A DNA stretch of 5,485 nucleotides from an uncultured Coriobacteriaceae bacterium (lineage in GTDB: Bacteria; Actinomycetota; Coriobacteriia; Coriobacteriales; QAMH01), in assembly GCA_902783175.1 (NCBI GenBank), contig CACZQA010000153.1:1-5485 (forward strand). The letters are read 5' to 3'. Positions 1 to 5,485 of this stretch are shown in pieces. The notes below the pieces were generated by a model. That model did not search any database. It was not told the DNA's origin and saw only the letters and a list, made by a program, of their open reading frames with translations. Positions within the stretch are counted from its first letter, which is position 1. Every line of letters starts with the position of its first letter. A program made the position numbers and the translations under genes.

Positions 1-1496
1 ACGAGCCCGAGCGCGGCGATGAGGGCGGCGCTGGCGGCGCCTCCGATAACGCTCGCGACGAGCACCTTGCAGGTGGCGACGAGCGTGCTCTTGAACTCGA
101 ACCCGCCGATCCTGCGGCGCAAGACGAGCAGCAGCAGCACCATCATGAGCGCGTAGAACACGATGTCGCCGCAGGGGATGCCGATGAGCCCCAACTCGAG
201 CGTGGGAAGGCCCGGCAGCGTGATGACCCCGGTGAGCAGCATGTAGAGAAACACCTGCACGACGGTCAAGAACAGGTTGCACAGCGCGATGGTCTTCAGG
301 TCCTTGAGCGAGGAATACGCGCGGTATAAGAACATGTAGCCCGCGTAGAGCGGCAGCGCGATGGCCCACCCGCGCAGCAGGTTCGCGATGGGGGCGATAT
401 CCTGCGCCGTGAAGCGGCCGGCCGAGTACAGGCCGATGAGCTGGGCTGCGCACACGAACACCATGACCGCCATGGGGATGATGAGCAGCCACGTCGTCCG
501 CAACCCGAAGTTGAGCTGCCGCTTGAAACGGTCGTAGTCGCCGCGCGACATCGCATCGGACATCTCGGTGAACATGGCGGTGGAAAGCGCCACGCCAAGA
601 ACGCCGTAGGGGAACTGGTACCACATCCATGCGTAGCTGACAGATGAGGGGCCGTTGTCGGCGACGTGCAGGGCGGTCGAGTTCATGAGGCTGAGCGACA
701 CGAGGTTGATCGCCGTGCACGCGATGGCGGGCAGCGCGAGCTTGACGGTGTCGCGCAGGCCCTCGCCGTGCAGGTCGATGAAGAAGCGGAAGCGATACCC
801 GCTTTTCACGAGCGCGGGGACCTGGACGAACGCGAGGACGGCGATCGAGAGCGTCGTCCCGACGGCGAGCCAGGTAATGCCCGCCTCGGTGTCCATGCCG
901 TTGACGAGCGGGTAGCCGAAGAACGTGACGATGGTGATGATGTTCATGAACACCGAGCTCACCGACGGCCAGAAGTACCTGCGCTCGGCGTTGAGCACGC
1001 CGGAGAAGATCGCGCTCAGGCCGTAGAAGACGATCTGGAACGCGAAGAACCTGAAGAACCAGACCGCCGCTTCGACGGTGTCGTTGCTCGCGGACGAGAA
1101 CAGGCTCTGCGTGACCATGACCTGCGGGGCGAAGATGCTCGCCGCCAGCGAGACGAGCCCTAGGAACACGACCGCGATGGAGAGCAGGTTGCTCACGTAG
1201 TCGTTGGCGGCCTCGCGCGAATGCGCGTTGCGCTGCTGCATGTAGATGGGCAGAAACGCCGTGGAGAGCACGCCGCCCGCAACAAGCTCGTAGATCATGT
1301 TCGGCAGGTTGTTTGCCAGCGAGTAGGAGGCGGCGAGGAAGGTGTTCCCCAGGGCGAATGCCATAGCCCAAGTGCGGATGAAGCCCGTGATGCGGGAGAC
1401 GAGAATGAGTGCGGACATCATTCCCGTCGATTTGGCGATGGAGCGTGCGCTCGACGAGGGCTGCTCGTCTGTTTGCGAAGTCTTTGAAGTGTTCAT
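1..1496 (-). CDS. murJ: MurJ/MviN-family lipid II flippase, C-terminus cut by window edge
   Basis: This is a multi-pass inner-membrane protein of the MOP superfamily. MurJ moves lipid II, the peptidoglycan precursor, across the cytoplasmic membrane. Reading the minus strand from ATG at 1496 gives 498 uninterrupted codons to the edge. After a Ser/Thr-rich N-terminal tail (about residues 1-20), family landmarks are SRITGFIR (34-41), the NNLPN...AGGVLSTAFLP stretch (62-83) and YQFPYGVLGVALSTA (293-307). About 13 hydrophobic segments are visible, the last being 471-498. MurJ usually has about 510 residues and 14 helices, so the final helix and tail are missing. Arg35 and Arg41 align with Arg18 and Arg24 of E. 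coli MurJ, but the LPNLLRR and ADRLMEFP arginines are replaced (LPNMIYE, YAWMWYQFP). I chose ATG1496 because family homology begins soon after it. It has no Shine-Dalgarno sequence; in-frame ATG1517 and TTG1526 are alternatives before the upstream stop at 1539-1541. The gene is divergent from pyrG. The family call is firm; the start is moderately sure. Confidence 0.93.
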   Translation of the reverse strand, partial: MNTSKTSQTDEQPSSSARSIAKSTGMMSALILVSRITGFIRTWAMAFALGNTFLAASYSLANNLPNMIYELVAGGVLSTAFLPIYMQQRNAHSREAANDYVSNLLSIAVVFLGLVSLAASIFAPQVMVTQSLFSSASNDTVEAAVWFFRFFAFQIVFYGLSAIFSGVLNAERRYFWPSVSSVFMNIITIVTFFGYPLVNGMDTEAGITWLAVGTTLSIAVLAFVQVPALVKSGYRFRFFIDLHGEGLRDTVKLALPAIACTAINLVSLSLMNSTALHVADNGPSSVSYAWMWYQFPYGVLGVALSTAMFTEMSDAMSRGDYDRFKRQLNFGLRTTWLLIIPMAVMVFVCAAQLIGLYSAGRFTAQDIAPIANLLRGWAIALPLYAGYMFLYRAYSSLKDLKTIALCNLFLTVVQVFLYMLLTGVITLPGLPTLELGLIGIPCGDIVFYALMMVLLLLVLRRRIGGFEFKSTLVATCKVLVASVIGGAASAALIAALGL

Positions 1497-1533
1497 GGGT
1501 AGACATAGTACTGGCATATGCGGCAACGTGCCA
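1497..1533 (-). promoter_or_regulatory. Candidate murJ promoter giving a leaderless or very short-leader mRNA
   Basis: On the minus strand a TACTAT hexamer (1510 down to 1505) fits the TANNNT -10 consensus. Eight bases separate it from the ATG at 1496, so initiation would fall at or within about two bases of the start codon. This agrees with the absence of any Shine-Dalgarno sequence before that ATG. A 17-base spacer would put the -35 at TGGCAC (1533 down to 1528), a poor match to TTGACA. Leaderless messages are common in actinobacteria. An alternative is a longer message starting at TTG1526, which has AAAGG (1540 down to 1536) nine bases upstream. Confidence 0.4.
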
Positions 1534-1575
1534 CGCCTTTATGCAATATCCACGTGCGGCATCGCTTCGGCAGTT

Positions 1576-1600
1576 TCATTAAGTTTTTGTTAAGCCTTTC
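1576..1600. other. AT-rich block with TTAA-N7-TTAA symmetry in the divergent intergenic region
   Basis: This is the most AT-rich patch near the middle of the intergenic region. TTAA at 1579-1582 and TTAA at 1590-1593 flank seven bases, and the same bases also form a direct TTAAG repeat. It lies about 40 bases upstream of the proposed pyrG -10 and about 70 upstream of the proposed murJ -10. It could be an UP-like promoter element or an operator serving either gene, but nothing here identifies a binding protein. Confidence 0.2.
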
Positions 1601-1631
1601 GCTCGAGGCAGTTCGCGCTTGCCCGAGACTC

Positions 1632-1645
1632 TAAGATAGGCAGGG
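1632..1645 (+). promoter_or_regulatory. Candidate pyrG -10 element and GGGC initiation site
   Basis: TAAGAT at 1632-1637 matches the TANNNT -10 pattern. Six bases downstream of it begins GGGC (1643-1646), where transcription would be expected to start. The pyrG transcript of Bacillus subtilis also starts 5'-GGGC, which allows RNA polymerase to slip and add extra G residues when CTP is scarce. No convincing -35 is seen; the hexamer 17 bases upstream is CAGTTC at 1609-1614. A competing promoter, TTGCTG (1654-1659) with TATTGA (1677-1682) at a 17-base spacing, would start downstream of the hairpin. Confidence 0.4.
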
Positions 1646-1675
1646 CCTATGCATTGCTGCGTGGCCATATTTTTT
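1644..1675 (+). terminator. Intrinsic-terminator-like hairpin in the pyrG leader (candidate attenuator)
   Basis: GGCC (1644-1647) pairs with GGCC (1663-1666). After one bulged T (1648), ATGCA (1649-1653) pairs with TGCGT (1658-1662) through four Watson-Crick pairs and one G-U pair, leaving a four-base loop TTGC (1654-1657). The stem has nine pairs, is GC-rich at its base, and is followed by ATA and six T's (1670-1675). That is the shape of a rho-independent terminator on the plus strand. It lies between the proposed transcription start and the pyrG ribosome binding site, with no upstream plus-strand gene to terminate, so attenuation of pyrG is the natural reading. The opposite strand has no T-run after the stem. 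Confidence 0.5.
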
Positions 1676-1692
1676 GTATTGATCTTGGCTGT

Positions 1693-1698
1693 GAGGAG
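1693..1698 (+). promoter_or_regulatory. pyrG ribosome binding site
   Basis: GAGGAG is a strong Shine-Dalgarno sequence with eight bases between it and ATG1707. It fixes the pyrG start, since the nearby ATG at 1700 is out of frame and too close to it. Confidence 0.85.
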
Positions 1699-1706
1699 CA
1701 TGCTGT

Positions 1707-3311
1707 ATGGCAAAGCATATTTTTGTAACCGGTGGCGTCGTCTCGTCTTTGGGCAAGGGGATCACGGCGGCATCGTTGGGCACCCTCCTCAAATCGCGTG
1801 GCTATAAAGTGACCATGCAGAAGATGGACCCCTACCTCAACGTCGACCCGGGCACGATGAGCCCGTTCCAGCACGGCGAGGTATTCGTCACGGACGACGG
1901 GCTCGAATCCGACCTCGACCTGGGGCATTACGAGCGCTTCATCGACGAGAACCTCACGCGCGAGTCAAACGTCACGCAGGGCTCCATCTACCAGGCGCTC
2001 ATCGCCCGCGAGCGCCACGGCGATTTCTTGGGTGGCACGGTGCAGGTCATCCCGCACGTCACGAACGCCATCAAAGAGCGCATCAAGCGCATCGCCGACC
2101 AGACGTCTGCCGACATCGTCATCACGGAAGTGGGCGGCACGGTCGGCGACATCGAGTCGCAGCCGTTCATCGAGGCGGTCCGCCAGTGGCGCCGCGAGTG
2201 CGGTCCGGAAAACGTCGCGTTCGTGCACTGCACGCTCGTCCCGTACATCTCGGCAGCTCACGAGCTCAAGACCAAGCCGACCCAGCACTCCGTCAAGGAG
2301 CTCCAGTCCCTGGGCGTCCAGCCCGATTTTCTGGTGCTCCGCTCCGACCGCGACATCTCGGACCGCATCAAGTCGAAGATCTCGATGTTCTGCGACGTCG
2401 ACGAAGACCATGTGTTCGCCTGCGTCGATGCCCCGAGCATCTACCAGGTTCCCATGAGCCTGTACCAGCAGGGCTTCGACGAGCGCGTGCTGCGCCGTCT
2501 GGGGCTTGAGGTGTGCGAGGCCAACCTGGAGACCTGGGAGAAGTACCTCCACCAGGAGGCGACGTGCGACGCGCCCGTCGACATCGCGATCGTCGGCAAG
2601 TACGTCGGGCTGCCCGACGCCTACCTTTCCGTCATCGAGGCGCTGCACCACGCGGGCGTCGCGAACTGCCACCGCACCAACGTGCACCTCGTCGACGGCG
2701 AGAACCTCAACGACGAGAACGTCGACTCGATACTCGGCAAGATGGACGGCATTCTCGTGCCGGGCGGCTTTGGCGTGCGCGCATTCGAGGGCAAGATTTG
2801 CGCCGTGCGCTACGCACGCACCCACAACGTGCCGTTCCTCGGCATCTGCCTGGGCCTGCAGGCGGCTGTCTGCGAATACGCCCGCGACGTGGCGGGCATG
2901 CCGGGCGCCTCTTCGGGCGAGTTCGGAGACGACCTCGAGTACCCGGTCATCGACCTGATGCCGGAGCAAGGCGACGTCGCGGACATGGGCGGCACGCAGA
3001 GGCTCGGGTCGTACCCGTGCAAGGTCGCGCCGGGCACGCTGGCGGAGCGCCTGTACGGCTCGCCCCTCATCTACGAGCGCCATCGCCATCGCTACGAGGT
3101 CAACAACCAGTTCAGGCAGCGGCTCATCGAGGCCGGCCTCGTCGTGAGCGGCGTCTCGCCCGACGACCGCCTCGTCGAGATGATCGAGCTCGAAGACCAT
3201 CCCTTCTTCATCGCGAGCCAGGGACACCCCGAGTTCAAGTCGCGCCCGACGCGCCCCCATCCGCTGTTCAACGGCCTGGTCGCGGCCGCCATCGAAAGGC
3301 GCGAGGCCTAG
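1707..3311 (+). CDS. pyrG: CTP synthase (glutamine-hydrolysing)
   Basis: This cytosolic enzyme converts UTP, ATP and glutamine to CTP, ADP, phosphate and glutamate, the last step of pyrimidine nucleotide synthesis. The 534 residues are close to the usual length (E. coli about 545). The N-terminal amidoligase domain (about 1-270) starts with the P-loop GGVVSSLGKG (9-18, Lys17) and contains MDPYLNVDPGTMSP, DLDLGHYERF (Asp71) and EVGGTVGDIES (Glu141), the magnesium and nucleotide-binding segments. KTKPTQHSVKEL follows at 188-199. The C-terminal class I glutamine amidotransferase domain (about 290-530) has VPGGFG (351-356), GICLGLQ with nucleophile Cys381, RHRHRYEVNN (458-467) and GHPEF with His507 and Glu509. 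The catalytic triad is therefore complete. The usual GICLGMQ has Leu for Met, a mild change. ATG1707 is supported by GAGGAG and by the canonical MAKHIFVTGG N-terminus. Regulation may be through the leader hairpin just upstream. No frameshift or truncation is seen. Confidence 0.99.
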   Translation: MAKHIFVTGGVVSSLGKGITAASLGTLLKSRGYKVTMQKMDPYLNVDPGTMSPFQHGEVFVTDDGLESDLDLGHYERFIDENLTRESNVTQGSIYQALIARERHGDFLGGTVQVIPHVTNAIKERIKRIADQTSADIVITEVGGTVGDIESQPFIEAVRQWRRECGPENVAFVHCTLVPYISAAHELKTKPTQHSVKELQSLGVQPDFLVLRSDRDISDRIKSKISMFCDVDEDHVFACVDAPSIYQVPMSLYQQGFDERVLRRLGLEVCEANLETWEKYLHQEATCDAPVDIAIVGKYVGLPDAYLSVIEALHHAGVANCHRTNVHLVDGENLNDENVDSILGKMDGILVPGGFGVRAFEGKICAVRYARTHNVPFLGICLGLQAAVCEYARDVAGMPGASSGEFGDDLEYPVIDLMPEQGDVADMGGTQRLGSYPCKVAPGTLAERLYGSPLIYERHRHRYEVNNQFRQRLIEAGLVVSGVSPDDRLVEMIELEDHPFFIASQGHPEFKSRPTRPHPLFNGLVAAAIERREA

Positions 3312-3329
3312 CACCCTCCCGATTCTGAT

Positions 3330-3384
3330 TGCCCCTTGCTTTCTGCCCGTCATCTGCGTGAAGATTGGGCGAAAGAAAGGGGCA
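3330..3384 (+). promoter_or_regulatory. Long inverted repeat that would sequester the peptidase-gene ribosome binding site
   Basis: The left arm TGCCCCTTGCTTTC (3330-3343) is complementary to the right arm GAAAGAAAGGGGCA (3371-3384) at 13 of 14 positions; the single mismatch is G3338 against A3376. The helix can continue inward after bulged T3344 with GCCC (3345-3348) against GGGC (3367-3370), and TCA (3350-3352) can pair with TGA (3359-3361) near the loop. The right arm contains AAAGGGG (3376-3382), the Shine-Dalgarno sequence of the next gene. ATTTTC and the ATG at 3390 follow at once. With only four T's it would be a weak terminator of pyrG, so hiding the ribosome binding site is the stronger reading; both could apply. 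A possible competing partner for CTTTC (3339-3343) is GAAAG at 3294-3298, near the pyrG stop. Confidence 0.6.
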
Positions 3385-3389
3385 TTTTC

Positions 3390-4517
3390 ATGAACAGCGA
3401 ACGTCTACTCAACACGTTTCTCGACCTTGTCACCACGAGCTCCCCGTCAGGGCACGAGGGGGCGGCGGCCGAATACTGCGCTGCCGCATTGCGCGCGTGC
3501 GGGTGCACGGTCGAAATCGACGACGCGGGCGAGCGCATCGGCTCGGACACGGGCAACCTGTATGCCGTGCTCCCCGGCACCGCTTCCGGGTCCGTCATCA
3601 TGACGGCGCACCTCGACTGCGTGCAGCCATGCGAGCGTGTCACCCCCGTCATCGAAGACGGCGTCATCCGCTCTGACGGAACGACGGTTCTGGGCGGGGA
3701 CGACAAGGTCGGCGTCGCCTCCATCATCGAGGCGGTGCGCACCTTGAGCGAGGGCGATGAGCCCCATGCGACGGTGAAGGTCATCTTCAGCATCCAAGAA
3801 GAGGTTGGGTGCTGTGGCGCGAAGAACCTCTCGGCTGGCACCTTCGAGCAGGGCGAGCCGTGCTTCGTCTTTGACGGGGAGGGAGACGTGGGGCTCGCGT
3901 GCCTCGCGGCGCCGTACCACTACACGTTCGAGGCGGAGTTCATGGGCAAGGCAAGCCACGCGGGCGTCGCCCCCGAGAAGGGCATCAGCGCCATCGAGGC
4001 GGCTTCCGTCGCCATCGCGGACATGCGCGAGCGCGGCCTGCTCGGGGCCGTTGGGGACTACTGCGCGTCGAATATCGGGACGATACGGGGCGGCTCGGCC
4101 AACAACGTCGTCGCGCCCTCCTGCTTGCTGACCGGCGAGTGCCGCGCCATTGAGAAAGAAGACGTCGACCGCGTCCACGACGGCATGGACGAGGCGATGC
4201 GCAACGCCGCCGCGCAGGTGGGGGCGCGCGTCCGCATCGACTGGAATCTCGAGTACTCCGGGTTCTGCCTGGATGCAGATGCGCCGGCGGTCAAGCTGTT
4301 CGACGACGCCGCGCGTTCCGTCGGGCTTTCGCCCGATACCGTCAAGTCCGCCGGCGGCACCGACGCGAACATGTACATCGAGCTGGGTGTGGAGCCTTTG
4401 GTCGTCTCGACGGGCATGACGAACTTCCACTCGGTAGACGAGTGCCTCAAGGTCGAGGACCTCGAGAACACCGCCAGGCTCGCCGTCGCGCTGGGGCTGC
4501 AGGCGGCAGGGCGGTGA
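3390..4517 (+). CDS. PepT-like M20 family dinuclear zinc metallopeptidase
   Basis: This is a soluble cytosolic metallohydrolase of the peptidase T-like (M20B) type, of 375 residues. The two-zinc site is complete: AHLD with His74 and Asp76, LGGDDKVG with bridging Asp104, SIQEEVG with catalytic Glu137 and metal-binding Glu138, FDGEG with Asp162, and NFHSVDE with His347. The lid/dimerisation domain (about 180-290) carries GKASHAGVAPEKG with conserved His190. GGTDAN (322-327) is also characteristic. Its length fits the PepT-like group (B. subtilis YqjE type), which is shorter than true tripeptidase PepT (about 410), so the substrate, probably a small peptide, is not established. I chose ATG3390 because AAAGGGG lies seven bases upstream and family homology begins soon after it; in-frame TTG3336 upstream lacks a ribosome binding site. 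That site lies inside a long inverted repeat. The stop overlaps the xerD GTG, so the two genes are probably co-translated. There is no signal peptide. Confidence 0.92.
   Translation: MNSERLLNTFLDLVTTSSPSGHEGAAAEYCAAALRACGCTVEIDDAGERIGSDTGNLYAVLPGTASGSVIMTAHLDCVQPCERVTPVIEDGVIRSDGTTVLGGDDKVGVASIIEAVRTLSEGDEPHATVKVIFSIQEEVGCCGAKNLSAGTFEQGEPCFVFDGEGDVGLACLAAPYHYTFEAEFMGKASHAGVAPEKGISAIEAASVAIADMRERGLLGAVGDYCASNIGTIRGGSANNVVAPSCLLTGECRAIEKEDVDRVHDGMDEAMRNAAAQVGARVRIDWNLEYSGFCLDADAPAVKLFDDAARSVGLSPDTVKSAGGTDANMYIELGVEPLVVSTGMTNFHSVDECLKVEDLENTARLAVALGLQAAGR
4501..4517 (+). promoter_or_regulatory. Stop-start overlap and internal ribosome binding site coupling the peptidase gene to xerD
   Basis: AGGCGG (4501-4506) precedes GTG4514 by seven bases, and the GTGA at 4514-4517 contains both the xerD start and the peptidase TGA stop. 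This layout is typical of translational coupling, so anything controlling peptidase translation should also affect XerD supply. Confidence 0.7.
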
Positions 4518-5470
4518 GCAGCCGCGAGATCAAGGCGCGTCCCCGCGAAGACCTCGGGGGCTTTTCCGCGTGCCTTGACGAGTACCTCATGTTCCTGACC
4601 GTCGAGCGGGGACTGTCCAAGGCGAGCGTCGAGAACTACGGGAGAGACCTCGCCGACTACCTCGGGTTCGTGCGCTCCGACGGCTGCGAGCAGCTCGAGG
4701 ACATCGAGCGCGACACGGTCACCGACTACCTCGAGGACCTGCGCCGCCGCGCGTACGCGGCGAGCAGCGTCGAGCGCCACGTTGCGGCCGTCAAGGGGTT
4801 TCACCGCTTCTGCGTGCGCGAGGGCATGACCGAGAAGGACCCCGCCTCGTCCGTGCCGCTCCCGCGTAAGCCCGCCCGCCTGCCCGAGGCGGTGACGGTC
4901 GAGCAGATTGCCGCGCTGCTGGACCAGCCGTTTCCCGCAACGCCCACCGGGCTGCGCGACAGCGCCATCCTCGAGGTCCTGTACGGCTGCGGGCTGCGCG
5001 TGAGCGAGCTGTGCAGTCTCGACTTTTCCAGCCTGCTGCTGGATGAGGGGCTCGTGCGCGTGCGCGGCAAGGGCGGCAAGGAGCGCATCGTCCCGCTGCT
5101 GGGCACGGCAAGGGCGGCGCTCGAGAAGTACCTCGACGAGGGGCGGCCGTACCTGCACACCAAGGGGCAAGACGCGCCCAAGGAGCCGGCAGCGGTGTTT
5201 CTCAACGCGCGTGGCGGACGCCTGACCAGGCGCGCGGTCTGCAAGATGGTCGAAACATACGGCAAGCGCGTGGGGCTCGAGGGGCTGCACCCGCACACGC
5301 TGCGCCACAGCTTCGCGACGCATCTGCTCGAAGGCGGGGCGGACCTGCGCATCTTGCAGGAGATGCTCGGGCACAGCGATATCTCCACGACGCAGATCTA
5401 CACGCATGTCGACCGGGCGCACATTCGCGAGGAATATCTCTCGACCCATCCCCGTGCGCATCTGAGATAG
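4514..5470 (+). CDS. xerD: Tyrosine site-specific recombinase XerD
   Basis: Xer recombinases act with FtsK at the dif site to resolve chromosome dimers at division. The 318 residues are close to the usual 300. The N-terminal SAM-like core-binding domain (about 17-105) includes FLTVERGLSKASVENYGRDL, and the catalytic domain spans about 125-305. All six catalytic residues are present: Arg162 in GLRVSELC, Lys186 in RGKGGKER, His261 and Arg264 in HTLRHSFATH, His287 in LGHSD, and nucleophile Tyr296 in TTQIYTHV. XerD rather than XerC is preferred because actinobacteria such as Mycobacterium tuberculosis carry xerD just downstream of pyrG, but the sequence alone does not separate the two. I chose the GTG at 4514: it overlaps the peptidase TGA as GTGA, with AGGCGG (4501-4506) seven bases upstream. 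An ATG at 4442 in this frame would add 24 Arg/Gly/Ala-rich residues that are only a shadow of the peptidase reading frame. It is not flanked by phage or transposon genes, so an integrase of a mobile element is unlikely. Confidence 0.93.
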   Translation: MSSREIKARPREDLGGFSACLDEYLMFLTVERGLSKASVENYGRDLADYLGFVRSDGCEQLEDIERDTVTDYLEDLRRRAYAASSVERHVAAVKGFHRFCVREGMTEKDPASSVPLPRKPARLPEAVTVEQIAALLDQPFPATPTGLRDSAILEVLYGCGLRVSELCSLDFSSLLLDEGLVRVRGKGGKERIVPLLGTARAALEKYLDEGRPYLHTKGQDAPKEPAAVFLNARGGRLTRRAVCKMVETYGKRVGLEGLHPHTLRHSFATHLLEGGADLRILQEMLGHSDISTTQIYTHVDRAHIREEYLSTHPRAHLR

Positions 5471-5485
5471 AGCGCCTGGGATAGA

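Noticed and set aside
655..1163. Plus-strand open frames opposite murJ
   Set aside because: They are antisense to clear MurJ transmembrane coding sequence. Their charged, low-complexity composition is typical of shadows.
1522..1535. Small palindromes (GGCA-ACG-TGCC and CGTG-C-CACG) upstream of murJ
   Set aside because: The arms are only four bases, common by chance in GC-rich DNA, and they overlap the weak -35 area. There is too little to call an operator.
1965..3353. A 462-codon open frame on the minus strand opposite pyrG
   Set aside because: It lies antisense to a full, motif-complete CTP synthase. Its composition (rich in Arg, Ala, Asp, Val, Leu and His) is that of a shadow frame in GC-rich coding DNA, and I see no ribosome binding site or known motif.
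4442..4513. An N-terminal extension of XerD starting at ATG4442
   Set aside because: The added 24 residues are Arg/Gly/Ala-rich, fall inside the peptidase gene, and precede a better GTG start with a spaced ribosome binding site and stop overlap.
4058..5461. A 467-codon open frame on the minus strand opposite the peptidase and xerD genes
   Set aside because: It spans two real plus-strand genes and changes composition where they meet, as a shadow would. No recognisable domain is present.
4514..5470. The tyrosine recombinase as a phage or genomic-island integrase
   Set aside because: Its length and motifs match Xer proteins. It sits in a housekeeping operon near pyrG, and no att-like repeats, tRNA gene or phage genes are visible.

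Overview
The window is GC-rich bacterial chromosome. Third codon positions are strongly biased to G or C, and the only AT-rich stretch lies in the one divergent intergenic region. Gene content and order (pyrG followed shortly by xerD, plus an actinobacterial-style MurJ) suggest a high-GC actinobacterium. A coriobacterium (Eggerthella/Slackia-like) is my best guess, made from protein style and not from a database search. All four genes look chromosomal and housekeeping. I see no insertion sequence, prophage, CRISPR array, tRNA or rRNA.

Layout: (1) 1-1496, minus strand: most of a MurJ-type lipid II flippase gene, running off the left edge. (2) 1497-1706: a 210-base divergent intergenic region with a likely leaderless or near-leaderless promoter for murJ on the minus strand. 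On the plus strand it holds a pyrG leader with a -10 element, a GGGC initiation sequence and a compact intrinsic-terminator hairpin ending in six T's, just before the pyrG ribosome binding site. (3) 1707-3311, plus: complete CTP synthase gene pyrG. (4) 3312-3389: a 78-base gap almost filled by a long inverted repeat whose right arm contains the ribosome binding site of the next gene. (5) 3390-4517, plus: complete PepT-like M20 zinc peptidase gene. (6) 4514-5470, plus: complete XerD-type tyrosine recombinase gene, overlapping the peptidase stop by four bases.

How the parts fit: MurJ flips the cell-wall precursor lipid II, PyrG makes CTP, and XerD resolves chromosome dimers, so this is a growth and division neighbourhood. 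The peptidase is the odd member. In other actinobacteria such as Mycobacterium the slot between pyrG and xerD holds a NUDIX hydrolase. The most interesting signals are two RNA-level structures. One resembles the CTP-sensing pyrG attenuator known from Bacillus and its relatives. The other is a stem that would hide the ribosome binding site of the peptidase-xerD pair and so uncouple it from pyrG.
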